Source: Cellulomonas shaoxiangyii
Lineage (GTDB): Bacteria > Actinomycetota > Actinomycetes > Actinomycetales > Cellulomonadaceae
Length of the DNA stretch: 64,000 bases
Direction: 5' to 3'
Assembly: GCF_004798685.1 (NCBI RefSeq)
Contig: NZ_CP039291.1
Span: 310,001-374,000, forward strand
In this document: positions 15,917 through 24,643 of the stretch, piece after piece
Position numbering within the stretch: position 1 is the stretch's first letter
Layout: every line of letters starts with the position of its first letter
Translations under genes and position numbers: made by a program
The notes under the pieces: model-generated
Seen by the model: only the letters and a program-made list of their open reading frames with translations
What the model was told of the DNA's origin: nothing
Databases searched by the model: none

Positions 15917-17149
15917 ATGGCGTGGCTGAGCACCCCGGCGCATCACCGTTGGCTCGAGGCGGAGGCGGACCGGCTCTGGGAGTTCGGGCACGCGTCCCGG
16001 CTCCCGGGCGGCGGCTTCGCCCGCCTCGACGACCGGGGGCGCCCCGCCGACGGGCCGGTCGAGCTGTGGATCACGTGCCGCATGACGCACGTGTACGCGC
16101 TCGCGCACCTGACGGGGCGGCCGGGCTCCGCGGCGCTGGTCGACCACGGGCTCGCCGCGCTCGCGGGGATCTTCCACGACGCCGAGAACGGCGGCTGGTA
16201 CGCCGAGGTCGAGCGCGACGGCACCCCGCGGGACGACGGGAAGGCGGCGTACCCGCACGCGTTCGTCGTGCTGGCGACGGCGAGCGCGACCGCAGCCGGA
16301 CGTCCGGGCGCGCGGGCGCTGCTCGACGAGGCGCTCGCGGTGCAGGAGCGGCACTTCTGGGACGACGCCGCCGGCATGGCCGTCGAGGCGTGGGACCGGA
16401 CGTTCACGGACCTCGACACCTACCGCGGCGTGAACGCGAACATGCACACCGTCGAGGCGTACCTCACCGCCGCCGACGTCACCGGTGACCGGCGCTGGCT
16501 CGAGCGGGCGGTGCGGGTCGTCGAGCGCGTCGTGCACGGCTTCGCCGCCGGCAACGACTGGCGCATCCCGGAGCACTTCGACGACACCTGGACGCCCGAC
16601 CTCGAGTACAACGCGGACACGCCCGCGCACCCGTTCCGCCCGTATGGCGCGACCATCGGCCACTGGTTCGAGTGGGCCCGGCTGACGCTGCACGCCCGTG
16701 CCGCGCTCACGGCGCGCGGGGACCACCCGCCCGCGTGGATGCTCGACGACGCCGTGGCCCTCTTCGACGCGGGCGTCCGCGAGGGCTGGGACGTCGACGG
16801 CGCGCCGGGCTTCGTCTACACCGTGGACTGGGAGGGCCGCCCGGTCGTGCGCGAACGCATGCACTGGGTCGCCGCCGAGGCCGTCGCCGCGACCGCCGCC
16901 CTCGCCCACGCGACGGGGGAGCAGCGCTTCGACGACCTGTACACGACGTGGTGGGAGTACATCGGCACCCACGTCCTCGACCGCGAGGGCGGCTCGTGGT
17001 GGCACGAGCTCGGCACCGACAACCGGGTGTCGCGCACGGTGTGGGCCGGCAAGGCCGACCTGTACCACGCGGTGCAGGCGACGCTCGTGCCGCGCCTGCC
17101 GCTCGCACCCGTGCTCGCGCCCGCCCTCGCCGCGGGCCTGCTCGGCTGA
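15917..17149 (+). CDS. AGE family sugar epimerase/isomerase
   Basis: A 410-residue (alpha/alpha)6-barrel enzyme of the N-acylglucosamine 2-epimerase family. It interconverts aldoses with ketoses or C2 epimers (mannose, glucose, cellobiose or sulfoquinovose-type sugars by member). Visible landmarks are an early RLPGGGFARLD-type segment, the histidine-bearing NANMHTVEAYL around residue 175, EHFDDTWTPDLEYN with GATIGHWFEWARL around 235-255, and RMHWVAAEAVAA around 315. The paired histidines and RMHWV segment are those of active family members. Substrate cannot be fixed from sequence. It is monocistronic and leaderless, with 20 bp to the convergent oxidoreductase. Confidence 0.85.
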   Translation: MAWLSTPAHHRWLEAEADRLWEFGHASRLPGGGFARLDDRGRPADGPVELWITCRMTHVYALAHLTGRPGSAALVDHGLAALAGIFHDAENGGWYAEVERDGTPRDDGKAAYPHAFVVLATASATAAGRPGARALLDEALAVQERHFWDDAAGMAVEAWDRTFTDLDTYRGVNANMHTVEAYLTAADVTGDRRWLERAVRVVERVVHGFAAGNDWRIPEHFDDTWTPDLEYNADTPAHPFRPYGATIGHWFEWARLTLHARAALTARGDHPPAWMLDDAVALFDAGVREGWDVDGAPGFVYTVDWEGRPVVRERMHWVAAEAVAATAALAHATGEQRFDDLYTTWWEYIGTHVLDREGGSWWHELGTDNRVSRTVWAGKADLYHAVQATLVPRLPLAPVLAPALAAGLLG

Positions 17150-17168
17150 GGCGTCCCGCCGCCGGTCG

Positions 17169-18182
17169 TCACGGCTCCAGCAGGAGCTTGCCGAAGACGT
17201 CGCCGGACGCGAGCAGGCGGTGCGCCTCACCGGCCTCGGCGAGCGGGAGGCGGGCGTGCACCACCGGCCGCACCCGCCCGTCGGCCACCATCGGCCACAC
17301 GTGCGCGGCCACCTCGGCGAGGATCGCGTCCTTCTGCGCCGCCGGCCGGTCCCGCAGCGTCGTCCCGATGACCGACCCGCGCCGTGCCATGAGCGCCGCG
17401 AGGTCCAGCTCGCCGCGGCGACCCTGCTGCAGCCCGATGACGACCAGCCGCCCGCCCTCCGCGAGCACCGCCACGTTCGCGCCCAGCGCCCGCCCGCCGA
17501 GCACGTCGAGCACGACGTCCGCGCCCCGGCCGTCGGTGGCCTCCCGCACGCGGTCCGTGACGTCGCCCTCGCGGTGGTCCAGGACGACGTCGGCCCCGAG
17601 GGCGGCCACGCGGGCGCACCGCTCGGGGCCGCCGGCCGTCGCGACGACGCGGGCACCGAGCGCGCGCCCCAGCTGGACGGCGACCGACCCGACGCCGCCG
17701 GACCCGCCGTGCACGAGCAGCGTCTCCCCGGGCGCGATCCGGGCCGCGCGGAGGTTCGACCAGACCGTGGCGACGGCCTCCGGCAGCGCCGCCGCGTCGA
17801 CGAGCGGTAGCGCCTCGGGCAGGCGCAGCGCGTGGGTTCCCGCCACGGTCACCCGGTCGGCGTAACCGCCCCCGGCGAGCAGCACCGCGACCCGGTCCCC
17901 GACCTGCCACGGGTCACCCGTGGGGCCCACGGCGCCCGGGCCCGGCGCACCGTCCGCACGCGGACCCAGAGCCGCGACGACGCCCGACGCCTCCAGCCCC
18001 GGCCACGCGGGTGCACCCGGCGGCGGCGGGTAGCGCCCCTCGCGTTGCAGCAGGTCAGCGCGGTTCACGCCCGCGGCGGCGACCTCGACCAGCAGCTCTC
18101 CGGGACCGGGCGACGGCTCGGGCACCTCCTGCACGCGCAGGACCTCGGGCCCGCCGGGCCTCGTCACGACGACGGCTCGCAC
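17169..18182 (-). CDS. NAD(P)H-quinone oxidoreductase, zinc-free MDR family
   Basis: A 337-residue medium-chain reductase. The GroES-like N-domain carries AAAGVNRADLLQREGRYPPPPGAP, characteristic of the quinone reductase/PIG3 branch. The Rossmann domain has VHGGSGGVGSVAVQLGRALGA around residues 150-170 for NADPH. The Cys ligands of zinc alcohol dehydrogenases are absent, so it probably reduces quinones or enones. An unusual Gly/Pro/Ala insertion (GPRADGAPGPGAVGPTG) interrupts the N-domain near residue 85. GTG 18182 is used instead of the longer upstream frame because TAGGGT sits seven bases before it. Confidence 0.85.
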   Translation of the reverse strand: MRAVVVTRPGGPEVLRVQEVPEPSPGPGELLVEVAAAGVNRADLLQREGRYPPPPGAPAWPGLEASGVVAALGPRADGAPGPGAVGPTGDPWQVGDRVAVLLAGGGYADRVTVAGTHALRLPEALPLVDAAALPEAVATVWSNLRAARIAPGETLLVHGGSGGVGSVAVQLGRALGARVVATAGGPERCARVAALGADVVLDHREGDVTDRVREATDGRGADVVLDVLGGRALGANVAVLAEGGRLVVIGLQQGRRGELDLAALMARRGSVIGTTLRDRPAAQKDAILAEVAAHVWPMVADGRVRPVVHARLPLAEAGEAHRLLASGDVFGKLLLEP

Positions 18183-18189
18183 GTCGCGA

Positions 18190-18195
18190 ACCCTA
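18190..18195 (-). promoter_or_regulatory. TAGGGT -10 box of the quinone oxidoreductase
   Basis: Minus-strand TAGGGT with a seven-base gap to GTG 18182. It removes the nine extra residues that the longer frame would add. Confidence 0.6.
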
Positions 18196-18280
18196 GGCAC
18201 CGGCGGCACTCGATGGTGGGATGAGGCGTCGCGGCGGCGTGGGGGATTCGCGAAGTACGCGGCGTATCGGACCAGGTGGC

Positions 18281-18286
18281 TACCGT
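18281..18286 (+). promoter_or_regulatory. TACCGT -10 candidate for the conservon
   Basis: TACCGT within GGCTACCGTGG lies 139 bp before cvnA; the same GCTACCGTG string recurs at 22860-22868 before the roadblock gene. A leader of about 130 nt would follow. No -35 match is evident. Confidence 0.35.
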
Positions 18287-18424
18287 GGCAAACTCAGCGC
18301 CGGGCTAATGGTCCGGTGTCCAGGTACCGATGAGACGCAGACGGCAGTCACCCGACGCCGGCGCGGCTCGCCAGACGGTGCGTCCGCGAGAGCGTCCGAC
18401 GTCGGGCGAGAGGAAAGGATCGAC

Positions 18425-21400
18425 ATGCTGCGACGGCTCGGCATCCGTGCCAAGGTCCTGGCGGTCCTCGCCGTGCCCATGATCGTCCTCCTGGCCGCCG
18501 GCGCGTTCATCTCGAACAACGCGCTCCAGGAGCTGCGCTACGCCCGTGCCTCCCAGCAGGTGGTCCGCACGCTCGACGCATTCGCGCCGCTCGCCGCGGC
18601 GTTCCAGCAGGAGCGGACGGCGTCGCTGACGTACGCGCCCAAGGAGCAGGTCGACGCGGCGCGTGCCGAGACCGACAAGGCGCTGGCCGCGACCCGCGAG
18701 GTGACGGCGGACCTGGACCTGACGCAGTTCCCGGCCTCCGTGGTGCGCGACTTCCAGGAGGTGCAGGACTCGTACCGGGTCGCGCTGCCCCAGCTGCGGG
18801 AGCGCGTCGACCAGAACGCGCAGCGCACCGTCCTCAAGAACGGGTTCGCCACCATCGTCGACGGGCAGCTGCGCGTCGTCGAGGGCGTCGCGAACTCGCT
18901 GCGCGACCGTGAGCTCTCGGAGTACCTGACCGCGAACCGCGAGGTCGCCGTCCTCGTCGACGCGCTCGTCACCGAGTACATCGCCGGTGTCGAGCTGCTC
19001 AGGGCGGTGACCGACAGCCCCGCGGCCTCCCGCGGGTTCCAGGCCCTGACCACCACGACGGAGCTGGGCCGCGAGCGCGCCCGCATCAGTGTGTCGAACC
19101 TCGAGATCGAGGGCCTGCTGGTCTCCAGCGGCGACCCCACCCCGACGCTCCTCGCCCAGCGGTCGCTGTTCGCGCAGGGCAACGTGGCCGCCCTGCGCTC
19201 CATCGACGCGCCGGAGTGGTTCGACGAGACCAACCGCCAGCTCGCGATGCTCAACGAGGTCAACGACGGCGTGCTCACCGGCGCCGACCGGCAGGCCGGC
19301 GCCGCCGTGGGCGACGCCCGCGACACCGCGCTCGTCACGATCGCACTCGCGGTGCTCGCCGCCGTGGCGTCCTTCCTGTTCGCCACCGTCGTCGCCCGCA
19401 GCATCGTCGTCCCGCTGCGCCGCCTGACCAGCGCCGCCGCGGACGTCCGCGAGCAGCTCCCGAAGCTCGTCGAGCAGGTGGCCGTCCCCGGCGAGGGGCC
19501 GGAGATCTCGCTGGCCCCCATCCCGGTGACCTCGAGCGACGAGGTCGGCCGCCTGGCCCAGGCGTTCAACGCGGTCAACGCGCAGACCATCACGGTCGCC
19601 CAGGAGCAGGCCGCGCTGCGTGGCTCCATCGCCGAGATGTTCGTCAACGTCGCGCGCCGCGACCAGGTCCTCCTGAACCGGCAGCTGTCCTTCATCGACT
19701 CGCTCGAGCGGGCGGAGGAGGACCCGGGGACGCTGGCGAACCTGTTCCGCCTGGACCACCTCGCCACCCGGATGCGACGCAACGCGGAGTCCCTCCTCGT
19801 CCTCGCCGGCATCGACTCCGGCCGTCGTCTGCGCGACGCCATGCCGCTGTCCGACGTCATCCGCACCGCCTCGTCCGAGATCGAGCAGTACGACCGCGTC
19901 GAGCTCGACCTGCAGGTCGACCCGCACATGCTCGGCTTCAACGCCCTCTCCGCCGCCCACCTGCTGGCCGAGCTGCTCGAGAACGCGACCGTGTTCTCCG
20001 AGCCGGAGACGCCGGTCATCGTCAGCACGGGTGTGCAGGGCGCATCGGTCATCGTGCGGATCACCGACCAGGGCCTCGGCATGACCGAGGCCGAGATGGC
20101 GTCGGCCAACCACAAGATCGCGTCGGTCTCGGCGAGCGACGCCCTCGGCGCCCAGCGCCTCGGCCTCTTCGTCGTCGGCCGCATCGCCCAGCGCCTGGGC
20201 GCCGAGGTCACGCTGCGCAAGCGCCCCTCCGGCACGGGCACCGACGCGCTCGTGCGCTTCCCCAGCACCCTGTTCTCCGCGAACGAGGTCGCCGGGTTCG
20301 GCGCCCCTCCGCTCACCGGCGCGCCGGCGCAGCAGGCCCCCGTCGCCCAGATCGAGGCCCCGGCCGTCCGCGAGGTCGACCTCGCGGAGCTGACCGACGG
20401 CGCCACGTCGCTCGGCCTGCCGCGCCGCCGCCGCGGCGACGACAGCGCCGCGACCCCCGTCGCACCGGAGGCGCCCGCGCCGGACGACGCGCCGATCCCG
20501 GTGCCGAGCCTGGGGGGCAACGGCCTCCCGACGCGCTCCCGCAAGACCTTCGACGAGGACAACATCGTCCTCCCCGAGACGCCCGAGGCCACCCTCGCGC
20601 CCGAGCTGTCCGCCGACAGGGGCGAGTGGATCCCCGAGGTCGCGGCCGCGCCGCGCGTGATCGGCGGCCTGCCGAGCCGGACCCGCGCAGCGACGTCCGC
20701 GTGGGCCGCGCCCGACACGCAGGACGACACGCAGCAGCCGACCCCGGCGGACCCCGCGACGCGTGCCGGGCTGTTCTCCGGCTTCCGCAACCGCGAGGCG
20801 CTCGTCACGACGCACGTGGACGAGCGCGAGTCCGCCCCCGCGGCGTTCCACGTGCCGGGCCTCGTGCCCGACGAGGGCGCGTCGTCGTCGTCGGCGCAGT
20901 CGCCCGACTCCGGTTGGCCCGTGCCGTCGTGGCGGGAGCCGGCGCAGAGCCCGGCGCCGCTGCCCAGCCGCGGGGCCGAGGGCCTGCCGTCCCGCACGTC
21001 GGCCGCTCCCGAGGACGCCACCAGCGCGATCGCGCCGTGGGCGACCGAGGAGCAGCCCGCGCAGGAGCAGCCATGGGCGCAGGCGGAGCCGGAGCCGTGG
21101 GCACCGGCCCAGGAGGAGTCGGCGCCGTGGGCGCCGGCCCACGAGGAGCAGCAGCCGTGGGCCCCCGCGGCGCAGGTGACGGACTCGGAGCCGTGGGCCC
21201 CCGCGCAGGCTGAGTCGGAGCCGTGGGCTCCTGCGCAGGCTGAGTCGGAGCCGTGGGCCCCGGCGCAGGCTGAGTCGGAGCCGTGGGCTCCCGCGCAGGC
21301 TGAGTCGGAGCCGTGGGCTCCCGTCCTGGCCGAGCAGCAGCCGTGGGCCCCTGCTCAGGCCGAGCAGCAGCCGTGGGCGCCCGCCGCCGGCCCCGCGTGG

Positions 21401-22831
21401 GGCGACCCGCAGCAGGCCGTCGCCGAGGAGCAGGCCCCCGCCGACGAGCCCGCGCCCGCCGACGAGCCCGTGCCGTCGTTCACCGCGTACAGCGGCTACT
21501 CCGGCTGGGCCGGCAGCGCCGACCAGCCGACGATCGACTACACCGCGCCGTACGTCCCCTTCGAGCGCACGCTCGACGAGGCCCGCGCGTGGCACACCGG
21601 TGCGATCCCGGTGGTCCCCGAGCCCGCACGTCGGCACCCGGAGCCGGCCGCGCAGCACCACGACCCCGCGCCCACGGCCGAGCAGCTGCCCAGCCGCACC
21701 GCCGCGACGCCGGCACCGGTCCTGCTCGAGCCCGACCCGGAGGAGGAGGCCCCCGCGGGGCCGTGGGCGCCCGTCCCGGCCCAGCAGCAGGTGGCCGCCG
21801 AGCAGCCCGCGTGGGCGCCGACCGCGCCCGAGCCGCCGCGGTGGGAGGCGCCGCAGTGGCAGGACGAGACCCCGCCCGCGCAGGCGCAGCCTGCCCCCGC
21901 GGACGACCGTCCGGCCACCCCGGCCTGGAGCCGGCAGGCCACCGGGTGGCAGGCGCCCGTCGAGCAGCCGACGCAGGTCTTCTCGCCGATCGAGGCCGCC
22001 GAGGCGGTCGCGCAGACGCAGGAGCCCGTCGAGTACGCCCCGGCACCGCAGTACCAGGCGCCGCCGTCGGCGTCGCGGCCGCTGGTGCAGCGGACCCCCG
22101 CCGCGTCGGCGCAGCCCGCGTGGCAGCCGGCCGACTCCGCGCCGTCCGCTGCGACCGACCAGCACGCCCCCGCCTTCGGGGACCTGGTCCGGCCGGTCGA
22201 CGACAAGCCCAAGCGCCGCTGGGGTGCCTTCTTCGGTCGCCGCAAGGACGACGGCACGGAGCCCGACGCGGGCCAGCAGGCCCCGGTGGCGCCGAGCGCT
22301 CCGGTCCGGTCCTCCGCGTGGGGCGCCGAGCCGGCGGCCCCGGCGGCGGACAGCTGGCAGGCACCGACGTGGTCGGCCCCCGCGGCTGCGGCCGCACCGG
22401 CGCCCGCGCCCGTGCAGGAGCAGCGCCCCGCGCCGTCGTGGTCGTCGTCCTCGTCCGACTGGTCGGCCCGGCCGGCCCCCGCTGCGCAGCCGGCGTCCGC
22501 CGTGCCGCAGCCGTCCGTCCCGCCGTCGGTCGCCCCGCGCGTCGGCACGCTGGACGACGAGGTCGCCGCCATGCTGGCGCTGCGCTCCGACATCCAGGAG
22601 CAGGCATTGTCCGAGCTGAGCCAGCTCTCGGCCTACCGGCCGAGTGCGGTCGGGGCAGGCGCCGAGCGCCTGATCAAGCGCGTGCCGACCGCCGTCCCCG
22701 CGGCGCCGGCACCGACGGAGGAGCGGCCCGTGCAACGTGACGCGGAGCAGCTGCGCTCGCGACTCTCCAGCTTCCAGTCCGGCACCTCGCGCGGGCGGCG
22801 TGCCGCCGGCGACCCGGATGGTGACGCATGA
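18425..22831 (+). CDS. cvnA: conservon sensor histidine kinase-like protein (CvnA)
   Basis: The sensor of a conservon, a membrane-associated signalling unit modelled on eukaryotic G-protein coupled systems. The 1468-residue protein has an N-terminal helix (about 12-34), a long helical extracellular nitrate/nitrite-sensing type domain (to about 300) and a second helix near 310. A HAMP segment and a kinase core follow, with FRLDHLATRM (His445) and the ATP-binding N-box AELLENATVF near 515 and DQGLGMTEAEM near 550. The C-terminal 850 residues are low-complexity Pro/Ala/Trp-rich, including tandem PWAPAQAE repeats, with a basic KPKRRWGAFFGRRKD patch near 1262. The SD is AGGAAAGG at 18411-18418. 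The tail is much longer than the kinase itself and variable by repeat slippage. Confidence 0.9.
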   Translation: MLRRLGIRAKVLAVLAVPMIVLLAAGAFISNNALQELRYARASQQVVRTLDAFAPLAAAFQQERTASLTYAPKEQVDAARAETDKALAATREVTADLDLTQFPASVVRDFQEVQDSYRVALPQLRERVDQNAQRTVLKNGFATIVDGQLRVVEGVANSLRDRELSEYLTANREVAVLVDALVTEYIAGVELLRAVTDSPAASRGFQALTTTTELGRERARISVSNLEIEGLLVSSGDPTPTLLAQRSLFAQGNVAALRSIDAPEWFDETNRQLAMLNEVNDGVLTGADRQAGAAVGDARDTALVTIALAVLAAVASFLFATVVARSIVVPLRRLTSAAADVREQLPKLVEQVAVPGEGPEISLAPIPVTSSDEVGRLAQAFNAVNAQTITVAQEQAALRGSIAEMFVNVARRDQVLLNRQLSFIDSLERAEEDPGTLANLFRLDHLATRMRRNAESLLVLAGIDSGRRLRDAMPLSDVIRTASSEIEQYDRVELDLQVDPHMLGFNALSAAHLLAELLENATVFSEPETPVIVSTGVQGASVIVRITDQGLGMTEAEMASANHKIASVSASDALGAQRLGLFVVGRIAQRLGAEVTLRKRPSGTGTDALVRFPSTLFSANEVAGFGAPPLTGAPAQQAPVAQIEAPAVREVDLAELTDGATSLGLPRRRRGDDSAATPVAPEAPAPDDAPIPVPSLGGNGLPTRSRKTFDEDNIVLPETPEATLAPELSADRGEWIPEVAAAPRVIGGLPSRTRAATSAWAAPDTQDDTQQPTPADPATRAGLFSGFRNREALVTTHVDERESAPAAFHVPGLVPDEGASSSSAQSPDSGWPVPSWREPAQSPAPLPSRGAEGLPSRTSAAPEDATSAIAPWATEEQPAQEQPWAQAEPEPWAPAQEESAPWAPAHEEQQPWAPAAQVTDSEPWAPAQAESEPWAPAQAESEPWAPAQAESEPWAPAQAESEPWAPVLAEQQPWAPAQAEQQPWAPAAGPAWGDPQQAVAEEQAPADEPAPADEPVPSFTAYSGYSGWAGSADQPTIDYTAPYVPFERTLDEARAWHTGAIPVVPEPARRHPEPAAQHHDPAPTAEQLPSRTAATPAPVLLEPDPEEEAPAGPWAPVPAQQQVAAEQPAWAPTAPEPPRWEAPQWQDETPPAQAQPAPADDRPATPAWSRQATGWQAPVEQPTQVFSPIEAAEAVAQTQEPVEYAPAPQYQAPPSASRPLVQRTPAASAQPAWQPADSAPSAATDQHAPAFGDLVRPVDDKPKRRWGAFFGRRKDDGTEPDAGQQAPVAPSAPVRSSAWGAEPAAPAADSWQAPTWSAPAAAAAPAPAPVQEQRPAPSWSSSSSDWSARPAPAAQPASAVPQPSVPPSVAPRVGTLDDEVAAMLALRSDIQEQALSELSQLSAYRPSAVGAGAERLIKRVPTAVPAAPAPTEERPVQRDAEQLRSRLSSFQSGTSRGRRAAGDPDGDA
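21172..21385 (+). repeat. 30-bp tandem repeats encoding PWAP decapeptides in cvnA
   Basis: Five or so nearly exact 30-bp units (GAGTCGGAGCCGTGGGCTCC-type) run from about 21180 to 21340, each encoding a ten-residue S-E-P-W-A-P-A-Q-A-E block, flanked by degenerate copies from about 21070. Third-base differences (GCTCCT, GCCCCG, GCCCCC) show that the units have begun to diverge while the peptide is kept. Confidence 0.9.
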
Positions 22832-22861
22832 TCCCCCCTCTCCTCGCGGTAACGCCCGCGC

Positions 22862-22867
22862 TACCGT
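22862..22867 (+). promoter_or_regulatory. second TACCGT element before the roadblock gene
   Basis: CGCTACCGTGAC repeats the element seen upstream of cvnA. With 49 bp to the next start it may give extra transcription of cvnBCD. Confidence 0.35.
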
Positions 22868-22915
22868 GACGCCCCAGCCCGCAGTCGGCCCTGACTGCAC
22901 CATGAAGGAGGAAGT

Positions 22916-23365
22916 GTGACCGCGCTCAGCACCGAGGCAGCCAACTTCGGCTGGCTCCTGGACAACTTCGTCCGGACCGTGCCCGGCACTCGCCACACGC
23001 TCGTGGTGTCGGCCGACGGTCTGCTCATGGCGATGTCCGAGCAGCTCGACCGCACCAGCGGCGACCAGCTCGCGGCGATCGTCTCCGGGATGTCGAGCCT
23101 GACCCGTGGCGCGTCGCGCCAGCTGCGTGCGGGGGAGGTGCGTCAGGCGATCATCGAGATGGACCAGCTGTTCCTCTTCCTCATGAGCGTCTCCAACGGC
23201 TCCGTCCTCGCCGTGGTCGCGGAGTCGACGTGCGACGTCGGCCTGATCGGGTACGAGATGGCGATGCTCGTCTCGCGCACCGAGGCGACGTTGACCCCGC
23301 AGCTCATCTCCGAGATGCGTGGTCAGCTCCCCGTCGACGGGGCGACCCGGGCCCCGGTCGCCTGA
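22916..23365 (+). CDS. cvnB: roadblock/LC7 domain protein (CvnB)
   Basis: A 149-residue small dimeric roadblock/LC7 protein, the usual regulator of the conservon GTPase, acting as scaffold or GTPase-activating partner at the membrane. Typical landmarks are FGWLLDNFVRTVPGTRHTLVVSADGLLMA at residues 10-38 and later RQAIIEMDQLFLFLMSVSNGSVLAV. It starts at GTG 22916 behind an unusually strong AAGGAGGAA at 22905-22913. That Shine-Dalgarno is itself inside a five-codon ORF (22902-22919) whose stop overlaps this start. The gap after cvnA is 84 bp, the longest in the operon. Confidence 0.93.
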   Translation: MTALSTEAANFGWLLDNFVRTVPGTRHTLVVSADGLLMAMSEQLDRTSGDQLAAIVSGMSSLTRGASRQLRAGEVRQAIIEMDQLFLFLMSVSNGSVLAVVAESTCDVGLIGYEMAMLVSRTEATLTPQLISEMRGQLPVDGATRAPVA

Positions 23366-23375
23366 GGCATCGACG

Positions 23376-23753
23376 ATGAGCGAACACGTCGAGTACGAGG
23401 CCAGGACGGTCCGGCCGTACGCCGTGACCGGCGGTCGCGTGCGCTCGGCTCGCTCCGACTGGCCCCTCGAGGCGCTGGTCGAGGTCATGCCGGGCGCCGT
23501 GGCCAGCACGGGCCTGACGCCTGAGAAGCGCGCGATCATCCAGCACGCGTCGGCCGGGTACATCTCGGTCGCCGAGCTGTCGGCGCTCCTCCACCTGCCG
23601 CTCGGGGTGGTGCGGATCCTCGTGTCCGACCTCACCGACGCCAACTACGTCCGCGTGCACACCTCACAGCCGGTCGAGGTCAACACCGGTGAGTCCCCCG
23701 CCCTGTCCCTGAGCGTGCTGGAGAGTGTTCTCAATGGCATTTCCGCCCTCTGA
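23376..23753 (+). CDS. cvnC: DUF742 protein (CvnC)
   Basis: The third conservon component: a 125-residue DUF742 protein with an N-terminal VRPYAVTGGR segment and a winged-helix-like centre (RAIIQHASAGYISVAELSALLHLPLGVVRILVSDL, residues about 52-88). It is thought to bridge the kinase-like sensor and the GTPase; DNA binding has not been established for the family. It begins 10 bp after cvnB, and its end overlaps the start of cvnD by 20 bp, so expression is coupled. Confidence 0.93.
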   Translation: MSEHVEYEARTVRPYAVTGGRVRSARSDWPLEALVEVMPGAVASTGLTPEKRAIIQHASAGYISVAELSALLHLPLGVVRILVSDLTDANYVRVHTSQPVEVNTGESPALSLSVLESVLNGISAL

Positions 23754-24345
23754 CGCCGCCGTCGCCGCTCCGGCGGGGACCGCGGGCGCCATCGCCCCCA
23801 CCGTCGTCAAGATCGTCGTCGCCGGCGGGTTCGCCGTCGGCAAGACGACCTTCATCGGCTCGATCTCCGACATCGAGCCCCTCAACACCGAGGCCGCCAT
23901 GACGGAGCACTCGGTCGGCGTCGACGACGCCGGCGGGGTCAGCGACCGCAAGACGACCACGACCGTCGCCATGGACTTCGGCCGCATCGCGCTCCCCGGC
24001 TCCCTCTGGCTCTACCTGTTCGGCACGCCGGGCCAGGACCGCTTCCTGTTCATGTGGGACGACCTGGTCCGCGGCGCGATCGGCGCGGTCGTGCTGGTCG
24101 ACACGGACCGGCTCGACCAGTGCTTCCCGGCGGTCGACTACTTCGAGAGCCGCGGCATCCCGTTCGTCGTCGGCGTGAACTGCTTCGACGGCATCGCGAA
24201 GCACCAGCTCGAGGACGTCCGCGAGGCCCTGGCGATCCCCGCCCACGTGCCGGTGCTCTACACCGACGCACGGTCGCGTGCCGCGACCAAGCAGGCGCTC
24301 ATCGCACTCGTCCAGCTCGCCATGGAGCGCCTGCGCTCCCGGTGA
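23734..24345 (+). CDS. cvnD: conservon small GTPase (CvnD)
   Basis: The switch of the conservon. The 203-residue Ras-like ATP/GTP-binding protein carries the P-loop GGFAVGKTT at residues 34-42. Switch I is a TTTTVAMDFG-like stretch near 75, switch II is FGTPGQDRF near 95-103, and VNCFDG near 150 stands where classical GTPases have NKXD. That replacement is usual in this family and may relax nucleotide specificity. ATG 23734 is preceded by GGAGAG at 23720-23725 inside cvnC. A terminator-like hairpin lies 15 bp past the stop. Confidence 0.93.
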   Translation: MAFPPSDAAVAAPAGTAGAIAPTVVKIVVAGGFAVGKTTFIGSISDIEPLNTEAAMTEHSVGVDDAGGVSDRKTTTTVAMDFGRIALPGSLWLYLFGTPGQDRFLFMWDDLVRGAIGAVVLVDTDRLDQCFPAVDYFESRGIPFVVGVNCFDGIAKHQLEDVREALAIPAHVPVLYTDARSRAATKQALIALVQLAMERLRSR

Positions 24346-24359
24346 CCCCGCACGTCACG

Positions 24360-24389
24360 ACGGCCGGTCACCTGCGGGGGACCGGCCGT
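24360..24389 (+). terminator. terminator of the conservon operon
   Basis: ACGGCCGGTC at 24360-24369 pairs exactly with GACCGGCCGT at 24380-24389 across a ten-base loop. Confidence 0.7.
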
Positions 24390-24497
24390 CCGTGCACCCG
24401 GCACGGGCGGAGCGCCGTGCCGTGCCCGCCCTCCGAGGCGCGCAGGTGCCGTCGGACCGTGTGGGAGACTGCCGCGGACCGGCGCGTGCGCCGGCCG

Positions 24498-24587
24498 GGA
24501 GGGCTGGCTGAGCGGCCGAAAGCGACGGTCTTGAAAACCGTTGGTGCGGTGACCCCGTACTCAAGGGTTCGAATCCCTTGCCCTCCG
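24498..24587 (+). tRNA. tRNA-Ser(UGA)
   Basis: A 90-nt serine tRNA. The acceptor arm is GGAGGGC/GCCCTCC with discriminator G at 24587. The anticodon stem is ACGGT/ACCGT with loop CTTGAAA, placing anticodon TGA at 24532-24534. There is a long variable arm and a T-arm AAGGGTTCGAATCCCTT. CCA is not encoded. Serine tRNAs are frequent integration targets, but no duplicated 3' end is seen next to this one. Confidence 0.97.
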
Positions 24588-24630
24588 CCCGGGCGGGCGC
24601 GATCCCGTGGTCCCGCTGCGGCCGCCCCCG

Positions 24631-24636
24631 TAGGCT
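24631..24636 (+). promoter_or_regulatory. TAGGCT -10 box of the Nudix-ASCH gene
   Basis: TAGGCT with a seven-base gap to GTG 24644. The frame extends upstream only into the tRNA, which rules out earlier starts. Confidence 0.6.
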
Positions 24637-24643
24637 CCCGCGG

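Noticed and set aside
18305..23644. A 1779-codon open frame antisense to the conservon
   Set aside because: It is a shadow of GC-rich codon bias opposite cvnA-cvnC: Arg/Gly-rich low-complexity text, no ribosome site, no family resemblance, and it crosses four clear genes.
24498..24587. Integration at tRNA-Ser(UGA)
   Set aside because: No direct repeat of its 3' end is seen in the following kilobases, and the next genes have host-like composition.
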